The notes beneath the pieces were generated by a model. The model was not told the origin of the DNA. It did no database searches and saw only the letters and a list, made by a program, of their open reading frames with translations. Shown here piece by piece: positions 17,859 through 26,834 of a stretch of 64,000 bases of DNA. The stretch comes from Rhizobium vallis (lineage in GTDB: Bacteria > Pseudomonadota > Alphaproteobacteria > Rhizobiales > Rhizobiaceae), in contig NZ_ML133687.1 in assembly GCF_003985155.1 (NCBI RefSeq), forward strand, positions 558,001-622,000. Direction: 5' to 3'. Positions within the stretch are counted from its first letter, which is position 1, and every line of letters begins with the position of its first letter. Made by a program: the position numbers and the translations under genes.

Positions 17859-20771
17859 TCAGGCTCGTTTGGTCAGCGGAAACCGGTCCCGAAGCAGGCG
17901 CAGGATCGATTCGGAGGGCATTGGCGGCCCGAAGTGATAGCTCTGCCCGTAGTTGCAGCCCATCTTGGCGAGTTCGATCGCATCCTCGTTGGATTCGATC
18001 CCTTCTGCCACCACCTTCATCTCTAGCTCGCGCGCCATTGATATCACCGATTTCAATACGGTGGCCTTCTTGTCGCTGCTGCCGCGCACCAGCGCCTTAT
18101 CGAGTTTGATCGTATCGAAGGGGAAGCGCGTGAGATAGGCAAGCGACGAATATCCGGTGCCGAAATCGTCGAGCGCGAGCCCGATGCCGGCTTCCTTCAA
18201 TTTCTGCAGCACGAGGCGGGCCTGTTCCGGATTTTCCATCACCATGGATTCCGTCAGTTCGAGCTTGAGGCGCGAGGGCTCGCAATGCGTCTTGGCGAGA
18301 ACCGAACGCACGTCGTCATAGAGTTCGTTGTTGAGCAGTTGCACGCTCGACAGATTGATCGAGACGAAGATCGGCAATTCGCCCGTCTGGTTCTGCCAGC
18401 CCATCAAATCGTTGGTCGCCTGTTCCAGCGCGAACATGCCGAGCGGGCCGATGAGATCGGAGGCTTCGGCAATCGGAATGAATTCGGAGGGCGGGATATT
18501 GCCGCGTTTGGGATGTTCCCAGCGCATCAGCGCCTCGAAACCGGCGATCTCGACATCCTCCAGCCGCGCGATCGGCTGATAGACCATCGACAGTTCCTTG
18601 CGCTCGATGGCGCGGCGCAGATCGGTTTCGAGTTGCAGCCGGTCGGTGCCGAAATCGCGGAAGGCCGGTTGGAATGGCTCGACGCGGTTGCCGCCGGCTC
18701 GTTTTGCCCGGTACATCGCAAGCTCGGCGTCGCTGAGCAGGCCGCTGGCGCTCTCCTGCCGGTCCACCCAGGAAGCGAGGCCGACCGAGGCCGTCAGAAT
18801 GATCTCGCGATTGGCGAAGTTGATCGGCACCATGATCGCCTTGCTGATCGCATCGGCAAAATCGGCGACCTTGGTCGGATTGTGCTCGGAAACGAGGATG
18901 AGGCCGAACTGGTCGCCGGAAAGCCGCGCCAGCGTATCCTGCGGCTTCAAGAGCCGGCGCAGACGTCGCGTCAGGGCGATGAGAATATTGTCGCCGGCAG
19001 CGACCCCGAGTGAATCGTTGACCAGCTTGTAGCGGTCGATATCGATCACCATCACGGTCGGCCTGAGTGTTTCTCCCCCCGGCGCCAGCGCCAGCACCGC
19101 CTGCAGGCGGTCGAGGAAGACCTGCCGGTTCGGAAGCCCCGTCAGATTGTCATGCAGCGCATCGTGCAGCAGCCGCTCGACGGAATTCTTCTGCTCGGTC
19201 ACATCGACGATCGTGCCGACGCAGCGGATGATCTCGCCGTTCGAGCCGAGCACCGGCCGGGCGCGGATCAAGAGCCAGTGGAAATGCCCGTCCTCGGCGC
19301 GGATGCGGAACTCGTGGTTCAGCCGCCCGCGCCTGTGTTCGAGCAGCACGTCGAGGGTGGCGCGGAAGCGGTCGCGGTCGTCGGGATGCAGCCGCGGCAG
19401 CCAGTTGCGCGCCGCCCCATGCATGGTGCCCGGCGATAGGCCGAGTTTGGTCGAGACGTCGGGAATGGTGACCACGCGGTCACGCGCCACGTCCCAGTCC
19501 CACACCATGTCGCCGGAGCCGGTGAGTGCCAGCGACTGTCGTTCGAGATCGGAAAACAGTCCCTGCTGGAAGGCGCCGCCGGCAAAAGCGTGCTGCATGA
19601 CGGTAAACCCGATCAAAAGCACGATGAGCACGAGACCGCCGCCGAGCGCAGGCTGGATGATGTCGTTGTCGAGCCGGCCGGTGACCGTCAGCCACGCGCC
19701 GAACAGCCAGACGAGCGTCAGCGCCCATGCGGGCACGAGCAGAATGGCGCGGTCATAGCGGTTGAAGCCGAGATATATGATCAGCAGCAGGCCGGTCGCC
19801 GCCGTCAGCGCGAAGGAAAGCCTGGCGATGCCGGCTGCGATTGAGGGGTCGTAGATCGCCACGCCGAAGAGCAGGGCAAGGCCGAGCACCCAGGCAAGCG
19901 TGGCGTAACCGAGATGCGCATGCCAGCGGTTGAGGTTGAGATAGGTGAAGAGGAAAATGACGAAACTGGAGGCGAGCGCTACCTCCGCGCAGGCGCGCCA
20001 TATTCGCTGGTCCGCCGAAGCGACGCTGATGAGCTTGCCGAGAAAGCCGAAGTCGACGCAGATATAGCCGAGCACTGCCCAGGCAAGCGCTGCGGTCGCC
20101 GGCAGCATCGAGGTGCCCTTGACGACGAAAAGAATGGTGAGGAACACGGCGAGCAGGCCGGCAATGCCGAGCACGATGCCGCGATAGAGCGTGAAGGCGT
20201 TGATCGTGTCCTTGTAGGCGTCCGGCTCCCAGAGATAGATCTGCGGCAGCTCCGGCGTCGACAGTTCGGCGACGAAGGTGATGACGGCGCCGGGGTTCAG
20301 CGTGATGCGGAAGACGTCGGCCTCGTCGCTCGGCTGCCGATCGAGCGCGAAGCCTTCGCTCGGCGTAATCGCGCTGATGCGCTGCGAGCCGAGATCCGGC
20401 CAGAAGAGCTTGGAATTGACCAGACGGAAATGCGGCGCGACGATCACGCGCTCGAGCTGTTCTTCCGAGACGTTGGCGAGCGCGAAGACCGCCCAGTCGC
20501 CCTGATGGTTTTCCGAGCTTGCCCTGACTTCGATGCGGCGGCGGATGCCGTCGGCGCCGGCCGCCGTCGAAACCTGGAAGGCCTCGCCCTGGTTGGCATA
20601 GATTTCGGTCGTCGCAGTCAGGTCGAGCGCGGTATCGTCACGGGAAATCTTCACCGGTTCGGCCGCCTGGGCAACGCCCGCCACGAAGGCGAAGGCTGCC
20701 AGGAAAAAGGCTGCGATCACCGCGATCACTCGTCCGGACGGTGACTTGGGCAGCATGCGGTCTCTGGTCAT
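17859..20771 (-). CDS. Membrane c-di-GMP phosphodiesterase (PAS, degenerate GGDEF, EAL)
   Basis: 970 residues: signal peptide, periplasmic sensory domain (about 40-185), a multi-helix membrane region (about 190-400), a PAS domain (about 415-540), GGDEF (about 555-690) and EAL (about 715-960). The GGDEF signature reads SGDQF (near 618), so cyclase activity is unlikely. The EAL domain keeps its catalytic set: EALMRW, SINLS, LELTES, LDDFGTG, IKLDK, AEGIE and GQSYHFG. It should hydrolyse c-di-GMP in response to a periplasmic signal, lowering adhesion and favouring motility. Its start overlaps the GNAT gene stop (ATGA). Confidence 0.93.
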   Translation of the reverse strand: MTRDRMLPKSPSGRVIAVIAAFFLAAFAFVAGVAQAAEPVKISRDDTALDLTATTEIYANQGEAFQVSTAAGADGIRRRIEVRASSENHQGDWAVFALANVSEEQLERVIVAPHFRLVNSKLFWPDLGSQRISAITPSEGFALDRQPSDEADVFRITLNPGAVITFVAELSTPELPQIYLWEPDAYKDTINAFTLYRGIVLGIAGLLAVFLTILFVVKGTSMLPATAALAWAVLGYICVDFGFLGKLISVASADQRIWRACAEVALASSFVIFLFTYLNLNRWHAHLGYATLAWVLGLALLFGVAIYDPSIAAGIARLSFALTAATGLLLIIYLGFNRYDRAILLVPAWALTLVWLFGAWLTVTGRLDNDIIQPALGGGLVLIVLLIGFTVMQHAFAGGAFQQGLFSDLERQSLALTGSGDMVWDWDVARDRVVTIPDVSTKLGLSPGTMHGAARNWLPRLHPDDRDRFRATLDVLLEHRRGRLNHEFRIRAEDGHFHWLLIRARPVLGSNGEIIRCVGTIVDVTEQKNSVERLLHDALHDNLTGLPNRQVFLDRLQAVLALAPGGETLRPTVMVIDIDRYKLVNDSLGVAAGDNILIALTRRLRRLLKPQDTLARLSGDQFGLILVSEHNPTKVADFADAISKAIMVPINFANREIILTASVGLASWVDRQESASGLLSDAELAMYRAKRAGGNRVEPFQPAFRDFGTDRLQLETDLRRAIERKELSMVYQPIARLEDVEIAGFEALMRWEHPKRGNIPPSEFIPIAEASDLIGPLGMFALEQATNDLMGWQNQTGELPIFVSINLSSVQLLNNELYDDVRSVLAKTHCEPSRLKLELTESMVMENPEQARLVLQKLKEAGIGLALDDFGTGYSSLAYLTRFPFDTIKLDKALVRGSSDKKATVLKSVISMARELEMKVVAEGIESNEDAIELAKMGCNYGQSYHFGPPMPSESILRLLRDRFPLTKRA

Positions 20772-21382
20772 CGGCTGTCGGTTTTCCTGCCTTTATCCGT
20801 ATCGGTGGCGAGACGTGAAAACATCACATGGTCGTGCCACTGACCGTTGATCTTTAAATATCCGCGCAGATAGCCTTCCCGCTGAAACCCGGCTTTTTCA
20901 AGCAGACGGATGCTGCGCGCGTTATCTGGAATACAGGCTGCTTCGATACGGTGCAACTCAAGCCCGGAGAAGATGTAAGGAATAACCATTTGCAGGGCTG
21001 CGAACATATGCCCCTGACCGGCATGGCGTTCGCCCATCCAGTAGCCGATCATGCAGCTTTGCGCCGCACCCCTTCTGATGTAGCCGATTGTGATGCCGCC
21101 GACGAGCGTCATGTCGTCCTTGAGGAAAATGAACAGGGGAACCGCCTGGCCCGAGGCATATTCCTGCTTTCCGCGGATCACGCGGGCACGATAAGCGCCT
21201 TCCGTCAGCTCGTCGCGCCGCCAGGTCGGCTCCCAGGGTTCCAGGAACTTGCGGCTTTCGGCGCGCAGCCGGTGCCACTGGTTGAAGTCCTGGTAGCGCG
21301 GCAGGCGCAGCAGATACCGGTCATTCTCCAGCTCCACCGCTTCCGGCTGCCGCGACAGGAACCGAAAAACCGATTTTGGCAT
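20768..21382 (-). CDS. GNAT acetyltransferase (RimJ/RimL type)
   Basis: 204 residues. The acetyl-CoA loop is seen around GYWMGERHAGQGHMFAAL, and LHRIEAACIPDNARSIRLLEKAGF is the C-terminal half typical of RimJ/RimL enzymes that acetylate N-termini of ribosomal proteins. The exact substrate cannot be read from the sequence. It overlaps the phosphodiesterase gene by four bases and lies 29 bases after the M16 peptidase, so the three genes may share a transcript. Confidence 0.9.
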   Translation of the reverse strand: MPKSVFRFLSRQPEAVELENDRYLLRLPRYQDFNQWHRLRAESRKFLEPWEPTWRRDELTEGAYRARVIRGKQEYASGQAVPLFIFLKDDMTLVGGITIGYIRRGAAQSCMIGYWMGERHAGQGHMFAALQMVIPYIFSGLELHRIEAACIPDNARSIRLLEKAGFQREGYLRGYLKINGQWHDHVMFSRLATDTDKGRKTDSR

Positions 21383-21411
21383 CGATCACTCCCGGCAGAA
21401 CGGACGGCGGC

Positions 21412-22710
21412 TCAGAGGCTTGCCTGCATCGTTTTCGGCGCCGGGGCCGAAAGCGAGGCTTTGATGTCTTCCATCGGCGCAAGCTGCTCAAGCGGCCCGA
21501 TCGCTGAAAGCGTCGGCACCGTGTCGTAGAACAACCGGCCGGCGAGATCGGTCAGCCGTTCGATGGTGATGCCTTCCAGCCGTTCCATCATTTCGGGATT
21601 AGAGATCGGGCGGCCGTAAAGCATCATCTGCCGGGCGATCTGGCCGGCGCGGGCCGCCGGGCTTTCCTGGCCCATTAGCAGCTGGGCGCGGATCTGGGCG
21701 CGGGCGCGCTCGATTTCCTTCTGGTGGATCGCATCGGCGGATTTGTGCAGTTCGTCGATGATGACAGGCACCAGCTCCGGCAGATTTTCGCCGCCGGTCG
21801 CGGCATGGATGCCGAAGATGCCGGTGTCGGAAAAGCCCCAATGGAAGGCATAAACGGAATAACAGAGGCCGCGGAACTCGCGCACTTCCTGGAAGAGCCG
21901 CGAGGACATGCCGCCACCGAGGATATTGGCCAGAATCTGGGAGCAGTAAAAATCGCGGGCATGGTAAGGCTTGCCCTCGAAGCCGAGCAGGATCTGCGCG
22001 TCCATCAGGTCGCGCGGTTCGCGCACGCTGCCGCCGATGTAACGGGCCGCTTCCATGACCGGCGTGGCGGAAGGCTGGGTCGGCAGGCTCGCGAAGCGAT
22101 CCTCGACCATGCGGACGAATTCCTCGTGCTCGACGGCGCCGGTCGCCACCACGAACATGCGGTCGGTCGTGTAGTTGCGGCCGAGATAGCCCCGGATCTG
22201 CTGCGGCGTGAAGGAGACGACGGTTTCCGGCGTGCCGAGGATCGGCCGTCCGAGCGTCTGGTCGCGATAGGCAGCCTCCGAGAATCGGTCGAACACCACG
22301 TCGTCGGGCGTATCGTTGGCGGCGTTGATCTCCTGCAGGATCACCTGCTTCTCGCGCTCCAGCTCCTCCTCCTCGAAGGCCGATTCCGTCAGGATATCGG
22401 CGAGGATGTCGACGGCGAGCGGTACGTGATCCTTGAGGACACGGGCATAATAGGACGTCGTCTCGGTCGAGGTCGCGGCATTGACCTCGCCGCCCACATC
22501 CTCGATCTCCTCGGCGATCTGGCGGGCCGTGCGGCGCGCCGTGCCCTTGAAGGCCATGTGTTCGAGCAGGTGGGCGATGCCGTGCTCGTCTTCCGTCTCG
22601 TTACGCGATCCTGATTTGATCCAGACTCCAAGCGCGACGCTTTCAAGGTGCGGCATGGTCTCGGTGACTACTGTCAGCCCGGATTTGAGCCGGGTGCACT
22701 CAACTGTCAT
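21412..22710 (-). CDS. M16-family zinc peptidase (processing-peptidase-like)
   Basis: 432 residues with the inverted zinc motif HLLEH (His47, Glu50, His51) and the downstream Glu region EEELEREKQVILQEI. The glycine-rich flexible loop is GGGMSSRLFQEVRE. It resembles the beta subunit of mitochondrial processing peptidase and alphaproteobacterial homologues. The start is three bases after the thrC stop, suggesting one transcript with thrC. The natural substrate in bacteria is uncertain. Confidence 0.94.
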   Translation of the reverse strand: MTVECTRLKSGLTVVTETMPHLESVALGVWIKSGSRNETEDEHGIAHLLEHMAFKGTARRTARQIAEEIEDVGGEVNAATSTETTSYYARVLKDHVPLAVDILADILTESAFEEEELEREKQVILQEINAANDTPDDVVFDRFSEAAYRDQTLGRPILGTPETVVSFTPQQIRGYLGRNYTTDRMFVVATGAVEHEEFVRMVEDRFASLPTQPSATPVMEAARYIGGSVREPRDLMDAQILLGFEGKPYHARDFYCSQILANILGGGMSSRLFQEVREFRGLCYSVYAFHWGFSDTGIFGIHAATGGENLPELVPVIIDELHKSADAIHQKEIERARAQIRAQLLMGQESPAARAGQIARQMMLYGRPISNPEMMERLEGITIERLTDLAGRLFYDTVPTLSAIGPLEQLAPMEDIKASLSAPAPKTMQASL

Positions 22711-22713
22711 TGG

Positions 22714-24138
22714 CTATCTTTCTGCGCCTGCCGTCGTCTCGCCGCGGGCGTGTTTGCCGATAAAGGTTTCCACGGCCTTAAGCTCCGGTTTGATGATCTG
22801 GAAGCGCTCCTCCCTGTGCATCAGATCAGCAAGCCACGTCGGAAGCGCCGGGTCAATACCGGAGGCGGATTTTACGGCGGCGGGGAATTTCGCCGGATGT
22901 GCGGTCGAAAGCGTCACCATCGGCGTATTCGGCTTCTCCTTCTTGGCGGCGACGAAGACGCCGATCGCCGAGTGCGGATCAAGGAGATAGCCGGTCTCGG
23001 CATGGGTCTTGCGGATCGTTTCGGCCACCTGCTTTTCGCTGGCGCGCCCGGCGCGGAAGTCGCGGCGGATCGCCTTCAGCGCTGCCGGCGCGATCTCGAA
23101 ACCGCCCGATTGCTTGAGGCTGTCCATCGCAGCGCGCACCTTGGAGGCGTCGCGATCATAGGCTTCGAAAAGCAGCCGTTCGAAATTCGACGAGATCTGA
23201 ATGTCCATCGAAGGTGAAGTCGTCGCCTTCACCGCCTTCATGTCGTAGCGCCCGGTCTTCAGCGTCCGCGTCAGGATGTCGTTCTCGTTGGTGGCGATCA
23301 CCAGCCGGTCGATCGGCAAGCCCATCCGCTTGGCGCAGTAGCCGGCGAAGATGTCACCGAAGTTGCCCGTGGGCACGGTGAACGAGATTTTCCGGTCCGG
23401 TCCGCCGAGCGCGACCGACGCCGTGAAATAGTAGACGATCTGGGCCATGATGCGCGCCCAGTTGATCGAGTTGACGCCGGATAGGCGAACCTTGTCGCGA
23501 AACGCAACGTCGTTGAACATCGCCTTCACCAAGTTCTGGCAATCGTCGAAATTGCCCTCGACGGCAAGCGCATGCACATTCGACGAAGACGAGGTGGTCA
23601 TCTGCCGCTGCTGCACCGGCGAGACCTTGCCATGCGGGAAAAGGATGAAGATGTCGGTGCGCTCGCGCCCGGCGAATGCGTCGATCGCCGCCCCGCCGGT
23701 GTCGCCCGAAGTGGCGCCGACGATCGTCGCCCGCTCGCCGCGTTTTTCCAGCGCATAATCCATCAGCCGTGCGAGCAGTTGCATCGCCACATCCTTGAAG
23801 GCGAGCGTCGTGCCGTGGAAAAGTTCCATGACGAAGCTGTTCGGCCCGGTCTGGACGAGCGGCGCGATCGCCGGGTGGCGGAACGTGCCGTAGGCCTCGT
23901 CGATCATCGCCCGGAAAGTGTCCTCGGGGATCTCGCCGTTGGTAAAGGGCGACAGGATGATGAAGGCAATCTCCTGATAGGTCTTGCCCCGCAGGCTGCG
24001 GATCTCCTTCTTGGAAAAGCTCGGCCATTTCCTCGGAACGTAGAGCCCGCCGTCGCGTGCAAGCCCCGTCAGCAGGGCGTCGCAAAAGCCGAGGGAAGGG
24101 GCCTCGCCGCGGGTCGAGATGTAGTCCACGTTGGTCAT
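22714..24138 (-). CDS. thrC: Threonine synthase
   Basis: 474 residues. PLP-dependent conversion of O-phosphohomoserine to threonine. The N-terminal signature is YISTRGEAPSLGFCDALLTGLARDGGLYVP (only the pattern TRGEAP...GLARDGGLYVP matters), and the PLP lysine is in TTLAFKDVAMQLL. SGDTGGAA is the phosphate loop. It works with ThrB, encoded at 8.0 kb. It is the first gene of the minus-strand group thrC-M16-GNAT-phosphodiesterase. Confidence 0.97.
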   Translation of the reverse strand: MTNVDYISTRGEAPSLGFCDALLTGLARDGGLYVPRKWPSFSKKEIRSLRGKTYQEIAFIILSPFTNGEIPEDTFRAMIDEAYGTFRHPAIAPLVQTGPNSFVMELFHGTTLAFKDVAMQLLARLMDYALEKRGERATIVGATSGDTGGAAIDAFAGRERTDIFILFPHGKVSPVQQRQMTTSSSSNVHALAVEGNFDDCQNLVKAMFNDVAFRDKVRLSGVNSINWARIMAQIVYYFTASVALGGPDRKISFTVPTGNFGDIFAGYCAKRMGLPIDRLVIATNENDILTRTLKTGRYDMKAVKATTSPSMDIQISSNFERLLFEAYDRDASKVRAAMDSLKQSGGFEIAPAALKAIRRDFRAGRASEKQVAETIRKTHAETGYLLDPHSAIGVFVAAKKEKPNTPMVTLSTAHPAKFPAAVKSASGIDPALPTWLADLMHREERFQIIKPELKAVETFIGKHARGETTAGAER

Positions 24139-24401
24139 CCTTGATCTATCGCTGAAGGAAATTCGGGTCGGCGTGAGCGCAACAGCGGTCTGCCGGAAAT
24201 CGGAAAGGGGTCGGCTTGGAGGCGAGCATCGCAGGTATCCTGTTGAAGTTGCCTGCGTCCGGCTTCGAAAAGTGCATCAAAACGGTGCTTACCCAATCGA
24301 TTTTTCTTTGCGCCGCTGATATAGACCATCGCAAACCGTCATGAAAGGCCCTGCGAAAAAGACATGGGGCCTCCAAGAAACGCTTGTACAAGGGATGGAA
24401 T

Positions 24402-25046
24402 ATGGTGCTCGGCAAGGTCTCGCGTCTCATCGTCTCCGCATCTTTTCTTGCCCTGCTCTCTAGTTGCAATTCACTCGGTATCGGCGGCGACAGCAAGTCG
24501 GCGGCGCCGGCGCAGCCGAACGGCACGGCCCAGATCATGCCGCTCGCACCCGCCAACCCGTCCTCGAACAATCCTTCGATCGGCACGGCCACGACCGCGC
24601 AGGGCACCGTTGCCCCCGTCGTCCAGGGCGCTTGCCCGCAAATCTTCATGCGCGACCAGGATGCGATCTTCCGCACCTACGCCAAGGGCAAGAAGGACGA
24701 TCCCCAGCAGATCGTCTTCCAGGCCTCCTTCGGCGATTACACCCGCCAGTGCACGCTGAATGACACGAACCTGACGATGACGGTCGTTGCCCAGTTGCGT
24801 CTCGTCGCCGGCCCGGCCGGGGCGCCAGGTTCTGTCACCCTGCCGATCCGCATCTCCGTCGTCGACGGCGACACCGTGCTTTATTCCGAAGTCACCAAAT
24901 TCCCGACCGAGATCCCGCCGGGTGCGCCGGGCACGCAAGTCATCTTCCGTAAGGACGGCATTAAGATGCCCGTCGGCTCCGGCTCATTGGTGCGCGTCAA
25001 TATTGGCTTCGACACCCAGCCGGCAAAATCCAAGAAAAGCAGCTAG
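24402..25046 (+). CDS. Exported lipoprotein, unknown function
   Basis: 214 residues. The signal peptide ends in a lipobox (LLSSC, Cys near residue 22), so the protein is probably lipid-anchored. A Ser/Ala/Pro-rich linker (about 25-70) precedes a domain with two Cys (ACPQIF and RQCTLND). The start at 24402 follows AAGGGATGGA; a TTG six codons upstream is also open. Transcribed divergently from thrC. Family not recognised. Confidence 0.82.
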   Translation: MVLGKVSRLIVSASFLALLSSCNSLGIGGDSKSAAPAQPNGTAQIMPLAPANPSSNNPSIGTATTAQGTVAPVVQGACPQIFMRDQDAIFRTYAKGKKDDPQQIVFQASFGDYTRQCTLNDTNLTMTVVAQLRLVAGPAGAPGSVTLPIRISVVDGDTVLYSEVTKFPTEIPPGAPGTQVIFRKDGIKMPVGSGSLVRVNIGFDTQPAKSKKSS

Positions 25047-25168
25047 AGCAAAGCCGACAATCACAGCGGTTCGATCGCATCGGGCAAGTTCATGACCGGG
25101 GCCGCAGCTATGTGATGTTGAAGGCCCCCGACGATCTTTCAAGACAGTTGCCGCAGGAGAATGTAACG

Positions 25169-25945
25169 GTGAAGCTCCAGTTGATCCGAAATGCGACCTT
25201 GAAGCTCGACTACGCCGGTCGCACGGTGCTGGTCGATCCTTATTTCGCTCCGAAGCACAGCCAGCCTTCTTTTGCCGGCCGCTCGCCGAACCCATTGGTC
25301 GAGCTTCCGCTTGGCGTCGATGAAATCCTCGCCGGCGTCGAACTGGTGATCGTTTCGCACCTGCACGAGGATCATTTCGACGAGGTGGCGATGGAGCTTG
25401 TGCCGAAGCACCTGCCGATTATCTGCCAGCCCGGCGACGAAGCGGAAATTCGCAAGGCAGGGTTCACCCAGGTCTCGCCATTGACCGACATCATCAGATG
25501 GCAAGGTCTAACGTTCACGCGCCGCGAAGGCAGCCATGGGCTTGGTCCTGTTCTCGAAGACATGGGCGCGGTCATGGGTTTCAGCCTCGAGGCAGCGGGC
25601 GAACCTTCGATCTACTGGGCTGGCGACACCGTGCTCTATCCGCCGGTCGCCGATCTCATCCGCGCGACGAGTCCTGATATCATCGTCACCCATTCCTGCG
25701 CCGCGTTTTGGAATGGCGACCTCATTGTCATGGATGCCGAGGAAACGATCGCGGTTTGCGAAATCGCCGCATCGAGCCTCGTCATTGCCACCCACATGGA
25801 GGCGCTCGATCACGCAACGATTGGCCGTGAGGATTTGCGCCGCGCGGCAGAGTCGCGCGGCATTCCTGCTTCCAGGTTGCTGATACCCGCCGACGGGGAA
25901 GTGCTGGCGCTGGGTGCGGCTGATTTCCGCGGACCAAGCGCATAA
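25169..25945 (+). CDS. MBL-fold metallohydrolase (UlaG/RomA-like)
   Basis: 258 residues beginning MKLQLIRNATLKLDYAGRTVLVDPYF, typical of the UlaG-like branch. The metal motif is HLHEDH (His64, His66, Asp68, His69), with further ligands likely in SHGLG, WAGDT and ATHMEAL. The start chosen is GTG at 25169 because AGGAGA lies 9 bases before it and homologous N-termini begin there; an upstream in-frame start adds 19 residues. The substrate is unknown. Confidence 0.88.
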   Translation: MKLQLIRNATLKLDYAGRTVLVDPYFAPKHSQPSFAGRSPNPLVELPLGVDEILAGVELVIVSHLHEDHFDEVAMELVPKHLPIICQPGDEAEIRKAGFTQVSPLTDIIRWQGLTFTRREGSHGLGPVLEDMGAVMGFSLEAAGEPSIYWAGDTVLYPPVADLIRATSPDIIVTHSCAAFWNGDLIVMDAEETIAVCEIAASSLVIATHMEALDHATIGREDLRRAAESRGIPASRLLIPADGEVLALGAADFRGPSA

Positions 25946-25975
25946 CTTAAGGGGTCAAGACAGGCTCAGCGCTCT

Positions 25976-26665
25976 TCAGAGAACGTTGTCCCATGCCGCC
26001 AGTGCAGCGACCACGCCCGGCAGATCGTTCATGCGAGAGATCGCCGTTTCGGCGCCGGCATCGGTCAATTTGTCGGCATGGGCGGGATAGCTGTGCGAGG
26101 CACCGGTAAAGCCGATGACGCGCATGCCGGCGGCGCGCGCCGCATGCACCCCGTGCACGGAATCCTCGACCACGACAACCTTATCAGGCGAAACACCCAT
26201 CTGGCTTGCGCCGTGCAGGAAGATGTCGGGCTTCGGTTTGGCGCGGTCGGCGCCGAGATCCTTGGCGGAGAAGATGTTTGGCGCAAACAGCGGCTTCAGG
26301 CCCACTTTGCCCAGCATCATGTCGAGCCGCTTGGTGCTCGAATTCGAGCAAATGCAGCGCTTCATCGGCAGTCGGGAGACTGCGAATTCGACGCCGGGAA
26401 TGGCCTTGACGTCGCTTGCCAACCTGGCGTCGAGCAGCGTTTCCGACTTATCCAGCAACGAGGCCGAAAACGGGATGCTTGCCTCGCGCTCGATCTGCAA
26501 CAGGATGTTGCGCCATGTCATGCCGGCGAAACGCTCGCCCATTTCCTCGACGCCGATCGGATATCCGGCCTCTGTCAGCAGCGCGGATTCGACTTCCGCC
26601 GCGATGATTTCCGAATCGACCAGAACGCCGTCGCAGTCGAAGATGATGAGGTCGAAGCCGTCCAT
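25976..26665 (-). CDS. HAD-superfamily sugar-phosphate phosphatase or mutase
   Basis: 229 residues with the nucleophile motif FDCDGVLVDSE (Asp10, Asp12), motif II in ICSNSS, the Lys in KPKPDIFL and VEDSVHGV as motif IV. This is the beta-phosphoglucomutase/phosphoglycolate phosphatase branch. The substrate cannot be fixed from sequence. It is convergent with the MBL gene; 30 bases separate the stops. Confidence 0.9.
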   Translation of the reverse strand: MDGFDLIIFDCDGVLVDSEIIAAEVESALLTEAGYPIGVEEMGERFAGMTWRNILLQIEREASIPFSASLLDKSETLLDARLASDVKAIPGVEFAVSRLPMKRCICSNSSTKRLDMMLGKVGLKPLFAPNIFSAKDLGADRAKPKPDIFLHGASQMGVSPDKVVVVEDSVHGVHAARAAGMRVIGFTGASHSYPAHADKLTDAGAETAISRMNDLPGVVAALAAWDNVL

Positions 26666-26834
26666 ATGTTCACGCCTTGCTGAAAGTTCGGGCTGGGAGT
26701 CTGGGTCTTGTCCGGGAATGCAGCGGCTTTACACGATGCCCGGCCAAAGCTCAACCTGATCTCAAGCATGGCTGCGATGCGGCATGCGACGGGCTCCGCG
26801 ACCCCCTGCTTCACCCGGGCGACCCGACGTTCGT

